A stretch of DNA of 48,303 nucleotides. Source: Gemmiger_A avium. Lineage in GTDB: Bacteria > Bacillota > Clostridia > Oscillospirales > Ruminococcaceae. The notes under the pieces were generated by a model. It made no database searches. It saw nothing but the letters and a program-made list of their open reading frames with translations, and had not been told where the DNA came from. A program made the position numbers and the translations under genes. Positions within the stretch are counted from its first letter, which is position 1; each line of letters opens with the position of its first letter. Location: assembly GCA_019114585.1 (NCBI GenBank), contig DXFE01000070.1:1-48303 (forward strand). Reading direction: 5' to 3'. Positions 23,738 through 33,725 of the stretch are shown here, in pieces.

Positions 23738-23766
23738 AAAATAGCATCGCCCCCGGGAATTGTCAA
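23738..23766 (-). promoter_or_regulatory. Promoter of dapL
   Basis: TTGACA, 17-bp spacer, TATTTT on the minus strand. Confidence 0.8.
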
Positions 23767-23867
23767 GGCGCGCCGCCGCCTATGCGCTATACTTGCCAAG
23801 GCACAGGGCTTTAAATGGAAAAAGTTTGTGCAACTGACAAAATCCGGCCGCGGCGGCCCGATTTTGC

Positions 23868-23896
23868 TTGACGAAGCGCCCGGCCGGGGCTATAAT
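23868..23896 (+). promoter_or_regulatory. Promoter of glnA
   Basis: TTGACG, 17-bp spacer, TATAAT; divergent from the dapL promoter with about 100 bp between. RNA start expected near 23903. Confidence 0.85.
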
Positions 23897-23902
23897 GCAG
23901 CT

Positions 23903-23958
23903 ATTGGAACCAGCAAAGGCGCTGCGGCCCCGCCAAGGGGAAGGCAGCGCCTTTTCCC
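23903..23958 (+). promoter_or_regulatory. glnA leader attenuator with AAAGGC hexaloop hairpin
   Basis: Stem CAGC/GCTG around AAAGGC (23911-23924), about 8 nt from the expected RNA start. Terminator: AAAGGCGCTGC (23915-23925) pairs perfectly with GCAGCGCCTTT (23944-23954), inner CCCC-GCCAA-GGGG, short T tail. The sequence before it (ATTGGA) also shows A and G at spacing 1 and 4 but has no convincing stem. Confidence 0.8.
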
Positions 23959-23991
23959 ATATTCATATCCGCACGGCAAGGAGGCATCCCC

Positions 23992-25305
23992 ATGAGCCAC
24001 TCTCTTTCCCAGCTGCTCTCGTTTATTGAAGAAAACGACATCAAATTCATCCGTCTGGCATTCTGCGACATCTTCGGCGTGCAGAAAAACATCGCCATTA
24101 TGGCCAGCCAGCTGCCCCATGCGGTGGAGGCGGGCGTCTCCTTTGATGCGTCGGCCATCGCGGGATTTGCCAATGTGGCGGAATCGGATCTGTTCCTGGT
24201 GCCGGATCTGGATACCTTCTGCCTGCTGCCCTGGCGCCCCAGCGAAAGCTGCGTGGCCCGGGTGATGTGCAACATCCGCTATCCGGACGGCCGCCCCTTT
24301 GAGGGGGACGGCCGGCACCTGCTGCAGCGGGTGGAGCGCCAGGCCGAGCAGGCCGGCTACCGCCTGCTGGCGGGCCCGGAATGTGAGTTCTATCTGTTCG
24401 AGACCGACGAACGGGGCCTGCCCACCAACCGCCCCTTTGACCGGGCCGGGTACTTTGACATTGCCCCCATGGACCGGGGTGAAAACGTGCGCCGGGAGAT
24501 CTGCCTGACGCTGGAGGAAATGGGCATCCAGCCGGAGCGCAGTCACCACGAGCAGGGCCCCGGCCAGAACGAGATTGATTTCCGGTGCGCTTCGCCGCTG
24601 CACGCGGCCGATGATCTGATGACCATGCGCACGGCGGTCAAGGCCATCGCCGCCCAGAACGGGCTGTTTGCCTCCTTCCTGCCCAAGCCCCTGCCCGGGG
24701 CCAGCGGCAGCGGCCTGCACATGAATCTGTCCCTGTTCCGGAACGGGGAAAACCTGTTCCGCGGCTTTGCCGAAAACCCGGATCCGGAGGCGGCCGCTTT
24801 CCTGGCGGGCATCCTGCGGCGGGTGCCGGAGATCACCGTGTTTGCCGACCCGCTGCCCGGCTCTTATAACCGGCTGGGCTGCCACGAGGCGCCGGGCGTG
24901 GTCAGCTGGAGCTGCCAGAACCGCTCCTCTCTGGTGCGGGTGCCTGCCGCCAAAGGGGACGACTGCCGCATGGAACTGCGCAGCCCCGACCCCTCCTGCA
25001 ACCCCTATGTGGTCACAACCCTGCTGCTGGAGGCGGGCTTTGAGGGAATCCGGGATAAACTGACCCTGCCGCCCTCCACCAACTTTGCGGTTTACCGGCC
25101 CTCCGAAGCGCCGAACCTGACCCCGCTGCCCGCCGATCTGGCCGAGGCGGTGGCGGCCGCCCGCAAGAGCGATTTTCTGCCCCGGGTGCTGCCCGCCCGT
25201 TTGCTGAACGACTATCTTGCCTATAAACAAAAGGAGGCCGAGGCCTACGCCGCCGAGCCGGACCCGGTCCTTTACGAGATGGAACAGTATTTTGACCGTA
25301 TCTGA
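23992..25305 (+). CDS. glnA: Glutamine synthetase, type I
   Basis: A 437-aa type I synthetase joining ammonia to glutamate with ATP. It shows the N-terminal beta-grasp part (ENDIKFIRLAFCDIFGVQKNI), the active-site aspartate loop GVSFDASAI, the metal and glutamate ligands in GPECEFYLF and EQGPGQNEIDF, GSGLHMNLSLF for ATP, and NRSSLVRVPA. No adenylylation tyrosine segment of the proteobacterial form is apparent, and the length is that of the Gram-positive feedback-inhibited form. AAGGAGG lies 7 nt before the ATG. It is preceded by an attenuator and followed 38 nt later by an ANTAR regulator, the arrangement known from solventogenic clostridia (glnA-nitR). Confidence 0.95.
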   Translation: MSHSLSQLLSFIEENDIKFIRLAFCDIFGVQKNIAIMASQLPHAVEAGVSFDASAIAGFANVAESDLFLVPDLDTFCLLPWRPSESCVARVMCNIRYPDGRPFEGDGRHLLQRVERQAEQAGYRLLAGPECEFYLFETDERGLPTNRPFDRAGYFDIAPMDRGENVRREICLTLEEMGIQPERSHHEQGPGQNEIDFRCASPLHAADDLMTMRTAVKAIAAQNGLFASFLPKPLPGASGSGLHMNLSLFRNGENLFRGFAENPDPEAAAFLAGILRRVPEITVFADPLPGSYNRLGCHEAPGVVSWSCQNRSSLVRVPAAKGDDCRMELRSPDPSCNPYVVTTLLLEAGFEGIRDKLTLPPSTNFAVYRPSEAPNLTPLPADLAEAVAAARKSDFLPRVLPARLLNDYLAYKQKEAEAYAAEPDPVLYEMEQYFDRI

Positions 25306-25343
25306 AATACCGCCCTACGCGGCGTAAAAGTGAGGTGAGCCCA

Positions 25344-25913
25344 ATGGCCGGTGTCCTGATCGCAAGCGACCGTCAGTACCACGACACCCTGCGCACCCTG
25401 TTTGCGGGGCCCGGCCAGGGGGTGGTCTGCTGTACCAGCGCGGGAGAAGCCCGCCGCGCCATGGGCCAGAACGGCTGCGAACTGCTGGTGGTCAACGCGC
25501 CGCTGCCGGACGAATTTGGCCGGGATCTGGCCGTGCAGGCGGCGGACAGCGGGGCGGGGGTCATCCTGCTCTGCCCCGGGCCGCAGGCGGACCGGCTGGC
25601 CGCCGGGCTGGAAAAGCACGGGGTGTTCGTGCTGGGGCGTCCGCTTTCCCGCCAGCAGGCGGCGTTTGCGCTGCGTCTTATCCGCACCAGCCAGCAGCGG
25701 GTGCGGGCGCTGATGGCCCAGAACCAGCGTCTGGCCAAACGGCTGGATGAAGCCCGGGTAATCAGCCGCGCCAAATGCGTGCTGGCCCGGTATGCGGACC
25801 TCTCCGAAGAGGAGGCGCACCGGCTGATTGAAAAACGGGCAATGGATGCCCGCATTACCAGCCGGGAAGCCGCGCTGGAAATTATGCAGAACTACGAAGA
25901 CCGGGCCCTGTGA
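25344..25913 (+). CDS. ANTAR-domain antitermination regulator, NitR-like, with pseudo-receiver
   Basis: A 189-aa protein. Residues 1-115 look like a response-regulator receiver, but the phospho-acceptor position is Asn51 (ELLVVNAPLPDE) and the usual Lys is Arg (LGRPLS), so phosphorylation is unlikely. Residues about 118-145 form a coiled-coil linker (QQRVRALMAQNQRLAKRLDEA). Residues about 135-185 are an ANTAR domain with the signature ISRAKCVLARYADLSEEEAHRLIEKRAMDARITSREAALEIM. ANTAR proteins bind RNA hairpins with A and G at positions 1 and 4 of a hexaloop and prevent terminator formation. ATG 25344 is preferred over GTG 25335 because GAGGTG lies 6 nt upstream. It is the obvious candidate reader of the AARGNC hairpins in this window. 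Confidence 0.88.
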   Translation: MAGVLIASDRQYHDTLRTLFAGPGQGVVCCTSAGEARRAMGQNGCELLVVNAPLPDEFGRDLAVQAADSGAGVILLCPGPQADRLAAGLEKHGVFVLGRPLSRQQAAFALRLIRTSQQRVRALMAQNQRLAKRLDEARVISRAKCVLARYADLSEEEAHRLIEKRAMDARITSREAALEIMQNYEDRAL

Positions 25914-25922
25914 GCCCGCCAT

Positions 25923-25990
25923 CCTATCGACAGGCAAAGGCGCCTGCCGCGCAGAGGGAAAACTCCCCCTGCCGGCAGGCGCCTTTCCTT
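25923..25990 (+). promoter_or_regulatory. Conditional terminator between ANTAR gene and amidotransferase operon, AAAGGC hexaloop
   Basis: Stem CAGGC/GCCTG around AAAGGC (25931-25946). The terminator pairs AAAGGCGCCTGCCG (25936-25949) perfectly with CGGCAGGCGCCTTT (25973-25986), with further inner pairing GCAG/CTGC. No promoter is visible just upstream, so it probably acts inside the glnA transcript. A second hexaloop, CCT-ATCGAC-AGG (25923-25934), overlaps the first arm; its A1/G4 also fit the ANTAR rule, but the two hairpins cannot form together. Confidence 0.75.
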
Positions 25991-26061
25991 TATATATACG
26001 GCGCGGCAGGGCCGCGCCGGTTTGAAAGGAATCTTTGAAGGAAAAGTGAGGCGTACAACCT

Positions 26062-27414
26062 ATGGAAAAATTGCCCCGATACCTGCCCATCGACTATACG
26101 AAATATGACCCGTCCATCCCGGACGAGGAGCGGGAAGCCTGGTTCGGCCTGCCCCGCAAGGTGCAGTTCTGCCGCGAATGTGTGATGAGCAACCAGAAGC
26201 CCAACAGCTGCCAGGAGTTCGAGCATACTATCCGCTCAAAAAAGGCCACCATGGTGATTCAGGAGGACGGCGTCTGCGATGCCTGCCACGCCTGCCACAA
26301 CAAGGAGGGCCGCATCGACTGGGCAGACCGGGAGCGTCAGCTGCGGGAACTGTGTGACCGCTACCGTAAAACCGACGGCAGCTACGACTGCCTGGTGCCC
26401 GGTTCCGGCGGCAAGGACAGCTTCTATGCCGCCCATCTGCTGAAATACAAGTACGGGATGCATCCGCTTACCGTTACCTGGGCCCCGCACATCTACACCA
26501 GCTGGGGCTGGCAGAATTTTGAGGCCTGGATCCACGCGGGATTTGACAACTACCTGTGTACCCCCAACGGCCTGACCCACCGGCTGCTGACCCGGCTGGC
26601 CACCGAAAACCTGTTCCATCCGTTCCAGCCGTTTATCCTGGGCCAGAAGCAGCTGGCCCCCAAGATGGCCGCCAAATTCGGCATTCCGCTGGTATTCTAC
26701 GGGGAGAACGAAGCCGAGTTCGGCAATCCCATCGCGGACAATGACACCGCCCTGCGGGACGAACGGTTCTTTGCCACCAACGACTTCGACCATATCTATC
26801 TGGGCGGCGTGTCGCTGCGGCAGCTGAAAGAGGATTTCGGGGTGGACGCGGCCGACCTGGCCATCTACCTGCCCTGTGAGACCAGCGACGTGGAGAAAAA
26901 CCACATCCAGGTCCATTACATGGGTTACTACGAAAAGTGGCATCCCCAGGGCGCCTACTATTACAGCGTGGAGCACGGCGGGTTTGTCCCCAGCCCGGAG
27001 CGCACCGCCGGTACCTATTCCAAGTACAATTCCATCGACGACAAGGTGGACGACTTCTTCTATTACACCACCTACATCAAGTACGGCATCGGCCGCTGCA
27101 CCTACGACGCGGCCCAGGAGATCCGCAACCACGAGATCACCCGCCCGGAGGGCGTGGCCCTCTGCCGCAAGTTTGACGGGGAATTCCCCGCCCGGTTTGC
27201 CGATGAATTCTTCCGGTATATCTCCATCGACAAAAAGCATTTCGGCAAGGCCGCCGACTGCTTTGAGCAGCCGGAAATGGATCTGGATTACTTCATGCAC
27301 CTGGCCGACCGGTTCCGTTCGCCCCACCTGTGGAATTACAAGGACGGCGTCTGGTCGCTGCGGCATACCCTCTATGAGGGCGACAGCCTCTGCGGCTGGG
27401 GGGCGGCGCGATGA
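26062..27414 (+). CDS. N-acetyl sugar amidotransferase (WbpG/PseA-like)
   Basis: A 450-aa PP-loop ATP-pyrophosphatase-type amidotransferase. The adenylation motif is PGSGGKDS near 113-120. Cysteine pairs CREC (35-38) and CDAC/CHAC (near 73-79) in the N-terminal region suggest zinc. The segment FYGENEAEFGNPI is typical of the WbpG/LegX/PseA group. These enzymes install an amino or amidino group on nucleotide-linked sugars, using ammonia from a HisH-type glutaminase through a HisF-type partner. The next two genes encode exactly those partners. No other sugar-nucleotide genes lie in the window; the neighbours are nitrogen-assimilation genes. GTGAGG lies about 10 nt before the ATG. Confidence 0.85.
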   Translation: MEKLPRYLPIDYTKYDPSIPDEEREAWFGLPRKVQFCRECVMSNQKPNSCQEFEHTIRSKKATMVIQEDGVCDACHACHNKEGRIDWADRERQLRELCDRYRKTDGSYDCLVPGSGGKDSFYAAHLLKYKYGMHPLTVTWAPHIYTSWGWQNFEAWIHAGFDNYLCTPNGLTHRLLTRLATENLFHPFQPFILGQKQLAPKMAAKFGIPLVFYGENEAEFGNPIADNDTALRDERFFATNDFDHIYLGGVSLRQLKEDFGVDAADLAIYLPCETSDVEKNHIQVHYMGYYEKWHPQGAYYYSVEHGGFVPSPERTAGTYSKYNSIDDKVDDFFYYTTYIKYGIGRCTYDAAQEIRNHEITRPEGVALCRKFDGEFPARFADEFFRYISIDKKHFGKAADCFEQPEMDLDYFMHLADRFRSPHLWNYKDGVWSLRHTLYEGDSLCGWGAAR

Positions 27415-28190
27415 GCCGGGTACGCCTGATCGCCCGGCTGGATGTAAAGGACGAGAACCTGGTCAAGGGCATCCAGTACGAGGGGCTGCGAAAACTGGGC
27501 GATCCGCACGAGTTCGCGGTGCGGTATTACCGGCAGGGCGTGGATGAGCTGCTCTACCTGGACACGGTTGCCAGCCTGTATGAGCGCAACAATCTGGGGG
27601 ACATTCTTCGCCAGGCTACCGCCGATGTGTTTATCCCCATCACCGCGGGCGGCGGGCTGCGCAGCGTGGAGGACGTGGCCGCCATCCTGCGGGCAGGGGC
27701 GGACAAGGCCGCCATCAACACCGCGGCCCTGCGCCGGCCGGAACTGATCGGGGAAGTCGCCCGGGCGTTCGGCAGCCAGTGCATGGTGCTCAGCGTGCAG
27801 GCCAAGCGGCGGAACCCCGCCGATCCGTCCGCCGGCTGGGAAGCCTACTACGACAACGGCCGGGAACACTCCGGCCGGGATGTGCTGGAGTGGGTCAAAG
27901 AGGGGGTGGCCCGGGGGGCAGGGGAGATCCTGCTTACCGGCGTGGATAAAGAGGGCTTCCGCAAAGGCATGGATCAGGAGCTGATCGCCGCTGTCTGTGC
28001 CGCGGTGCCTGTGCCGGTGATTGCCGCCGGCGGCGCGTCCGGGGCCGGGGATCTGGCCCGGGCCGTACAGGGCGGCGCGGCGGCGGTGGCCGTGGGCAGC
28101 ATCCTGCACTACGGCGACGCCGACATCCCCACCCTCAAGGAACAACTGGCCCGGCAGGGCGTGGAGGTGAGAGTATGCGGCCGGTCGTAA
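27411..28190 (+). CDS. HisF-like cyclase subunit (HisF2, AglZ-like)
   Basis: A 259-aa TIM barrel of the HisF family. It starts MSRVRLIARLDVKDENLVKGIQYEGLRKLGDP, which differs from genuine HisF (usually a KRIIPCLDV start) in the way the AglZ/WbpI-type paralogues do. VFIPITAGGGLRSVEDV and IAAGGASGAGDL phosphate-binding turns are kept. Overlaps the amidotransferase gene by 4 nt and the hisH2 gene by 16 nt, so the three are made together. In this context it should channel ammonia from HisH2 to the amidotransferase rather than serve histidine synthesis. Confidence 0.85.
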   Translation: MSRVRLIARLDVKDENLVKGIQYEGLRKLGDPHEFAVRYYRQGVDELLYLDTVASLYERNNLGDILRQATADVFIPITAGGGLRSVEDVAAILRAGADKAAINTAALRRPELIGEVARAFGSQCMVLSVQAKRRNPADPSAGWEAYYDNGREHSGRDVLEWVKEGVARGAGEILLTGVDKEGFRKGMDQELIAAVCAAVPVPVIAAGGASGAGDLARAVQGGAAAVAVGSILHYGDADIPTLKEQLARQGVEVRVCGRS

Positions 28191-28837
28191 CTATTATTGA
28201 CTATGGCCGGGGCAACCTGCTCAGTGTGCGGCGGGCGCTGGAACACTGCGGCGCACAAACCCTGTTCGCCCACAGCCCCCGGGATCTGCAGAAAACGGCG
28301 GCGCTGGTGCTGCCGGGCGTAGGCTCCTTTGCTGACGGCATGGCCCGTCTGCGGGAGAGCGGCCTGGACGAGGCCATCCGGCGGAAGGCGTCCGAAGGAG
28401 TGCCGCTGCTGGGCATCTGCCTGGGTATGCAGATGCTGTTTGATACCGGCTATGAGGACGGCGAAACCGCCGGTCTGGGGCTGATCCCCGGCACGGTAGA
28501 GCCGCTGCCCCGGCTGGATACCGACGGCGCGCCGCTGCGGGTTCCCCACGTGGGATGGAGCGGGCTGTACCCGTCCCGCACGGCGGGATTTGCCGCCTTG
28601 CCGCTGGCGGATGTGCAGCCGGGCGAAGAGGTGTACTTCGTGCACAGCTTTGCCGCCCATCCCTCCCGGGAGGCCGACCGCCTGGCCTATACCCTGTATG
28701 GCGGCCACACCGTATGCGCGGCGGTGCAGCGGGCCAATGTAACCGGCGTGCAGTTTCATCCGGAAAAAAGTGCCAAGACAGGCCTGGGTATCCTGCAGGC
28801 GTTTGTTCGCCTGGCTGGCGCCCCGGCCTTGGAATAA
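28175..28837 (+). CDS. HisH-like glutaminase subunit (HisH2)
   Basis: A 220-aa class I glutamine amidotransferase. It has IIDYGRGNLLSVRRALE at the start, oxyanion region LPGVGSFADGM, nucleophile Cys in LGICLGMQML, a VPHVGW segment and catalytic His/Glu in QFHPEKS. It releases ammonia from glutamine for its HisF2 partner. The start lies inside the hisF2 end (16-nt overlap) with GAGGTGAG as ribosome site. Followed 13 nt later by asnA. Confidence 0.88.
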   Translation: MRPVVTIIDYGRGNLLSVRRALEHCGAQTLFAHSPRDLQKTAALVLPGVGSFADGMARLRESGLDEAIRRKASEGVPLLGICLGMQMLFDTGYEDGETAGLGLIPGTVEPLPRLDTDGAPLRVPHVGWSGLYPSRTAGFAALPLADVQPGEEVYFVHSFAAHPSREADRLAYTLYGGHTVCAAVQRANVTGVQFHPEKSAKTGLGILQAFVRLAGAPALE

Positions 28838-28850
28838 GGAGGAATGACCT

Positions 28851-29849
28851 ATGAAAAAAGCGTATACCCCCGTTTTGGGCCTGTATGACACCCAGAAAGC
28901 CATTGGTTTTATCAAGCAGACCTTCCAGCAGGAGCTGGCCCGGCGGCTGAGCCTCTCCCGTGTGACCGCGCCGCTGTTCGTGGATCCGGCCACCGGCCTG
29001 AACGACGACCTGAACGGTGTGGAGCGCCCGGTATCCTTTGATATTCCGGCCATTCCCACCCTGCCCGCCGCCCAGGTGGTACACAGCCTGGCCAAGTGGA
29101 AGCGCATGGCGCTGGGCCGCTACGGATTTGCCGTCGGTACCGGCCTGTATACCGACATGAACGCCATCCGCCGGGATGAGGAACTGGATGCTCTCCACTC
29201 GGTCTACGTGGATCAGTGGGACTGGGAAAAGGTGATCACCCGGGAAACCCGCACGGTGGAACAGCTGAAAGAAACGGTCCGTCAGATCGTGGCGGCGGTC
29301 TGCGATACCCTGGACGCGGTGAAAAAGGAATATCCCGCCCTGCCGGTGGAGCTGTCCCGGGAGGTCAGCTTTGTGACTACCCAGGAACTGGAAGACCGGT
29401 GGCCTGACAAGACCCCGAAAGAGCGGGAGGACGCCTGGCTGCAAGACCATCCCACCGCCTTTGTCATGCAGATCGGCGGGGCTTTGAAGAGCGGCCAGAA
29501 GCACGACGGCCGCGCCCCCGACTATGACGACTGGGCGCTGAACGGGGATATCCTGTTCTGGAACAGTGTGCTGGGCCACGCTTTTGAGGTGTCCAGCATG
29601 GGCATCCGGGTGGATGCAGAGAGCATGCGCCGCCAGTGCGAACTGGCCGGCTGCCCCCAGCGGCTGGAGCTGCCGTTCCACAAGGCGGTGCTGGACGGCA
29701 GCCTGCCCCTGACCATGGGCGGCGGCATCGGCCAGAGCCGTCTGTGCATGCTGCTGCTGGGCAAGGCCCACATTGGCGAGGTGCAGGTCAGCCTGTGGCC
29801 GCAGGAGATGGTAAAGGATTGCGAACAAGCGGGTATTCCGCTGCTGTAA
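28851..29849 (+). CDS. asnA: Aspartate-ammonia ligase
   Basis: A 332-aa class II tRNA-synthetase-like enzyme making asparagine from aspartate, ammonia and ATP; it does not use glutamine. It begins MKKAYTPVLGLYDTQKAIGFIKQTFQQEL, contains LSLSRVTAPLFVDPATGLNDDLNGVERPV and ends TMGGGIGQSRLCMLLLGKAHIGEVQVSLWP, all hallmarks. Length matches the roughly 330-aa family. AAGGAGG lies 7 nt before the ATG. Its place between HisH2 and GlnN makes the operon a set of enzymes that all handle free ammonia or amide nitrogen. Confidence 0.96.
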   Translation: MKKAYTPVLGLYDTQKAIGFIKQTFQQELARRLSLSRVTAPLFVDPATGLNDDLNGVERPVSFDIPAIPTLPAAQVVHSLAKWKRMALGRYGFAVGTGLYTDMNAIRRDEELDALHSVYVDQWDWEKVITRETRTVEQLKETVRQIVAAVCDTLDAVKKEYPALPVELSREVSFVTTQELEDRWPDKTPKEREDAWLQDHPTAFVMQIGGALKSGQKHDGRAPDYDDWALNGDILFWNSVLGHAFEVSSMGIRVDAESMRRQCELAGCPQRLELPFHKAVLDGSLPLTMGGGIGQSRLCMLLLGKAHIGEVQVSLWPQEMVKDCEQAGIPLL

Positions 29850-29886
29850 ACGAAAAACAGCGTGTTTGAGGGAAGGAGAGTTTAGT

Positions 29887-31962
<2,076 letters not shown>

Positions 31963-32054
31963 GAGCGGGCGCCGGCCCGGGTTGTTCCGACGGTGTTCCC
32001 CCGGCCGGGCGGCCGGGTGCGGCGAACGGTTCTCAATGCTCGTTTTTCCTTTCA

Positions 32055-32099
32055 AACCGAGAAACCCCGGTGCGCTGTGCGCACCGGGGTTTCTCGGTT
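32055..32099. terminator. 21-bp perfect hairpin terminator
   Basis: Arms AACCGAGAAACCCCGGTGCGC and exact complement around loop TGT; the T/A-rich stretches are inside the stem. Lies between convergent glnN and the hydrogenase gene, probably stopping both. Confidence 0.85.
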
Positions 32100-32112
32100 A
32101 TAATGTTCTGTA

Positions 32113-33621
32113 TCAGTCGTGCAGGAAGTTCAGGGTAATCTCGTAGGGGCTGTCCAGCGCGTCCTGGAGATTGGCTTCCTTCTTGTACTTGGCCAGGATG
32201 GCCGCGGTCTTGGCCGGGTCGGCCAGGGTGCCCGCACCGGCAATACAGCCGCCGGGGCAACCCATGCCCTCCAGCAGATAGCCGTTGTACTTGCCGGCCT
32301 TGGCCATCATCAGCAGCTTCTTGCACTCCGCCAGGCCCTGGGCGCTGGCGATCTTGACCTCGCGCTCCGGGTCCAGACGATGGATGGCGTCGGCCACAGC
32401 CTGCGCCACGCCGCCGCTGGCGGCAAAGCCGCGGCCCGCGGCGGTGGCACGGTCCAGACCGCCCTCGTCCTCCAGAATGTCGAAGTCCACTTCACGGGCC
32501 TCAAACATGCCCATCAGTTCCTCAAAGGTCAGCACAAAGTCCACATCGCTGCGCACGGTGCGGCGGCTGGCCTCCAGCTTCTTGGCGGAGCAGGGCCCGA
32601 TAAAGGCCACCTTGATGTTCTTGTGCTGCTTCTTCAGCAGGCGGGCAGTCAGCACCATGGGGGTCATGGTCATGCTGATGTAGGGGGCCAGTTCCGGGAA
32701 CAGCTTCTTGGCCATCACGCTCCAGGACGGGCAGCAGCTGGTCGCCATGAACGGCTGATGCTCCGGCACTTCGCGCATGAAGTCCTTGGCTTCCTCCACG
32801 GTGCACAGGTCGGCGCCGATGGCCACCTCCACCACGTCGTCAAAGCCCAGCTGCTTCATGGCAGCCTTGAACTTCTCCGGGGTCAGGCCGGGGAACTGGT
32901 TGATGAACGCCGGGGCCACGATGGCAAACACCCGATCGCCCTGCTGGATGGACTGGATCAGCTGGAAGATCTGGCCCTTGTCGGAAATGGCGCCGAAGGG
33001 GCAGTTCACCAGGCACATGCCGCAGGATACGCACTTGTCGTAATCAATTTCGGCACGGCCGAACTCGTCCGACTTGATGGCGTTCATGCCGCAGGCCTGG
33101 GCGCAGGGCCGCTCCATCTTCACGATGGCATGGTAGGGGCAGGCGTCCACGCACTTGCCGCACTTGATGCACAGATCCTGGTCAATGTGGCTCAGCCCGT
33201 TGCGGAAAGAAATCGCCTTTTTGGGGCAGACTTCCTGGCAGGGATGGGCCAGACAGCCCTGACACATGCTGGTTACCTTGACCAGCTTCTCCGGGCAGCT
33301 GTTGCAGGCAAACTTAATCACGTTGATCAGCGGCGGATCGTAGTACTTTTCCGCAATGGCGCTGTGCTCCACGCCGGCGCTGGCGGGTATCTGGGTGTCC
33401 ACCGGACGCAGGGGCAGGCCCATGGCCAGCCGGATACGCTCGCTTACGATGGCCCGCTCCAGGAAGATGTTGTGCCGCAGCTTGCCGATTTCGCCGGGCA
33501 CGATCTTAAAGGGCAGGGTAGTCATCTTTTCCGCATAATTTCCGCCTTCGTAGGACATCCGGGCCACTTCGGTAAAGACTTTGCGGCGGATGTCGATTAC
33601 GGGGGTGTAGATTCCTCGCAT
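32113..33621 (-). CDS. [FeFe] hydrogenase-like protein, group B/monomeric type
   Basis: A 502-aa cytoplasmic iron-sulfur enzyme. A cysteine-rich module near 108-130 (CNSC, CQGCLAHPC, CP) and two ferredoxin-type clusters follow (CIKCGKCVDACP and CVSCGMCLVNCP). The H-cluster motifs are present in order: L1 TSCCPSW, L2 IGPCSAKK and L3 EGMGCPGGCIAG. These ligate the catalytic Fe-Fe site. The arrangement fits group B monomeric hydrogenases of clostridia, whose physiological direction is unsettled. AAGGAG lies about 8 nt before the ATG. No maturases (HydE/F/G) or electron partners are in the window, and the gene is monocistronic. Confidence 0.88.
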   Translation of the reverse strand: MRGIYTPVIDIRRKVFTEVARMSYEGGNYAEKMTTLPFKIVPGEIGKLRHNIFLERAIVSERIRLAMGLPLRPVDTQIPASAGVEHSAIAEKYYDPPLINVIKFACNSCPEKLVKVTSMCQGCLAHPCQEVCPKKAISFRNGLSHIDQDLCIKCGKCVDACPYHAIVKMERPCAQACGMNAIKSDEFGRAEIDYDKCVSCGMCLVNCPFGAISDKGQIFQLIQSIQQGDRVFAIVAPAFINQFPGLTPEKFKAAMKQLGFDDVVEVAIGADLCTVEEAKDFMREVPEHQPFMATSCCPSWSVMAKKLFPELAPYISMTMTPMVLTARLLKKQHKNIKVAFIGPCSAKKLEASRRTVRSDVDFVLTFEELMGMFEAREVDFDILEDEGGLDRATAAGRGFAASGGVAQAVADAIHRLDPEREVKIASAQGLAECKKLLMMAKAGKYNGYLLEGMGCPGGCIAGAGTLADPAKTAAILAKYKKEANLQDALDSPYEITLNFLHD

Positions 33622-33656
33622 GGTGGTACTCCTTTCACACTTCGGGTCTCGTCAAA

Positions 33657-33685
33657 AGAATAACATAAAACCGCCGCGCCGCCAA
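33657..33685 (-). promoter_or_regulatory. Promoter of hydrogenase gene
   Basis: TTGGCG, 17-bp spacer ending TG-T, TATTCT on the minus strand. Confidence 0.6.
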
Positions 33686-33725
33686 GGGGCAAAATGGATT
33701 TTTCTTTGGCAGTTTTGCGCTTTTT

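Noticed and set aside
23643..23740. Lysine riboswitch or T-box upstream of dapL
   Set aside because: The leader is only about 80 nt and consists of the small hairpin and the terminator; no T-box sequence or lysine-aptamer-sized structure fits.
27411..28837. HisF and HisH as histidine biosynthesis genes
   Set aside because: No other his genes are present, the HisF start is of the paralogue type, and the genes overlap with a WbpG-like amidotransferase that uses such a pair.
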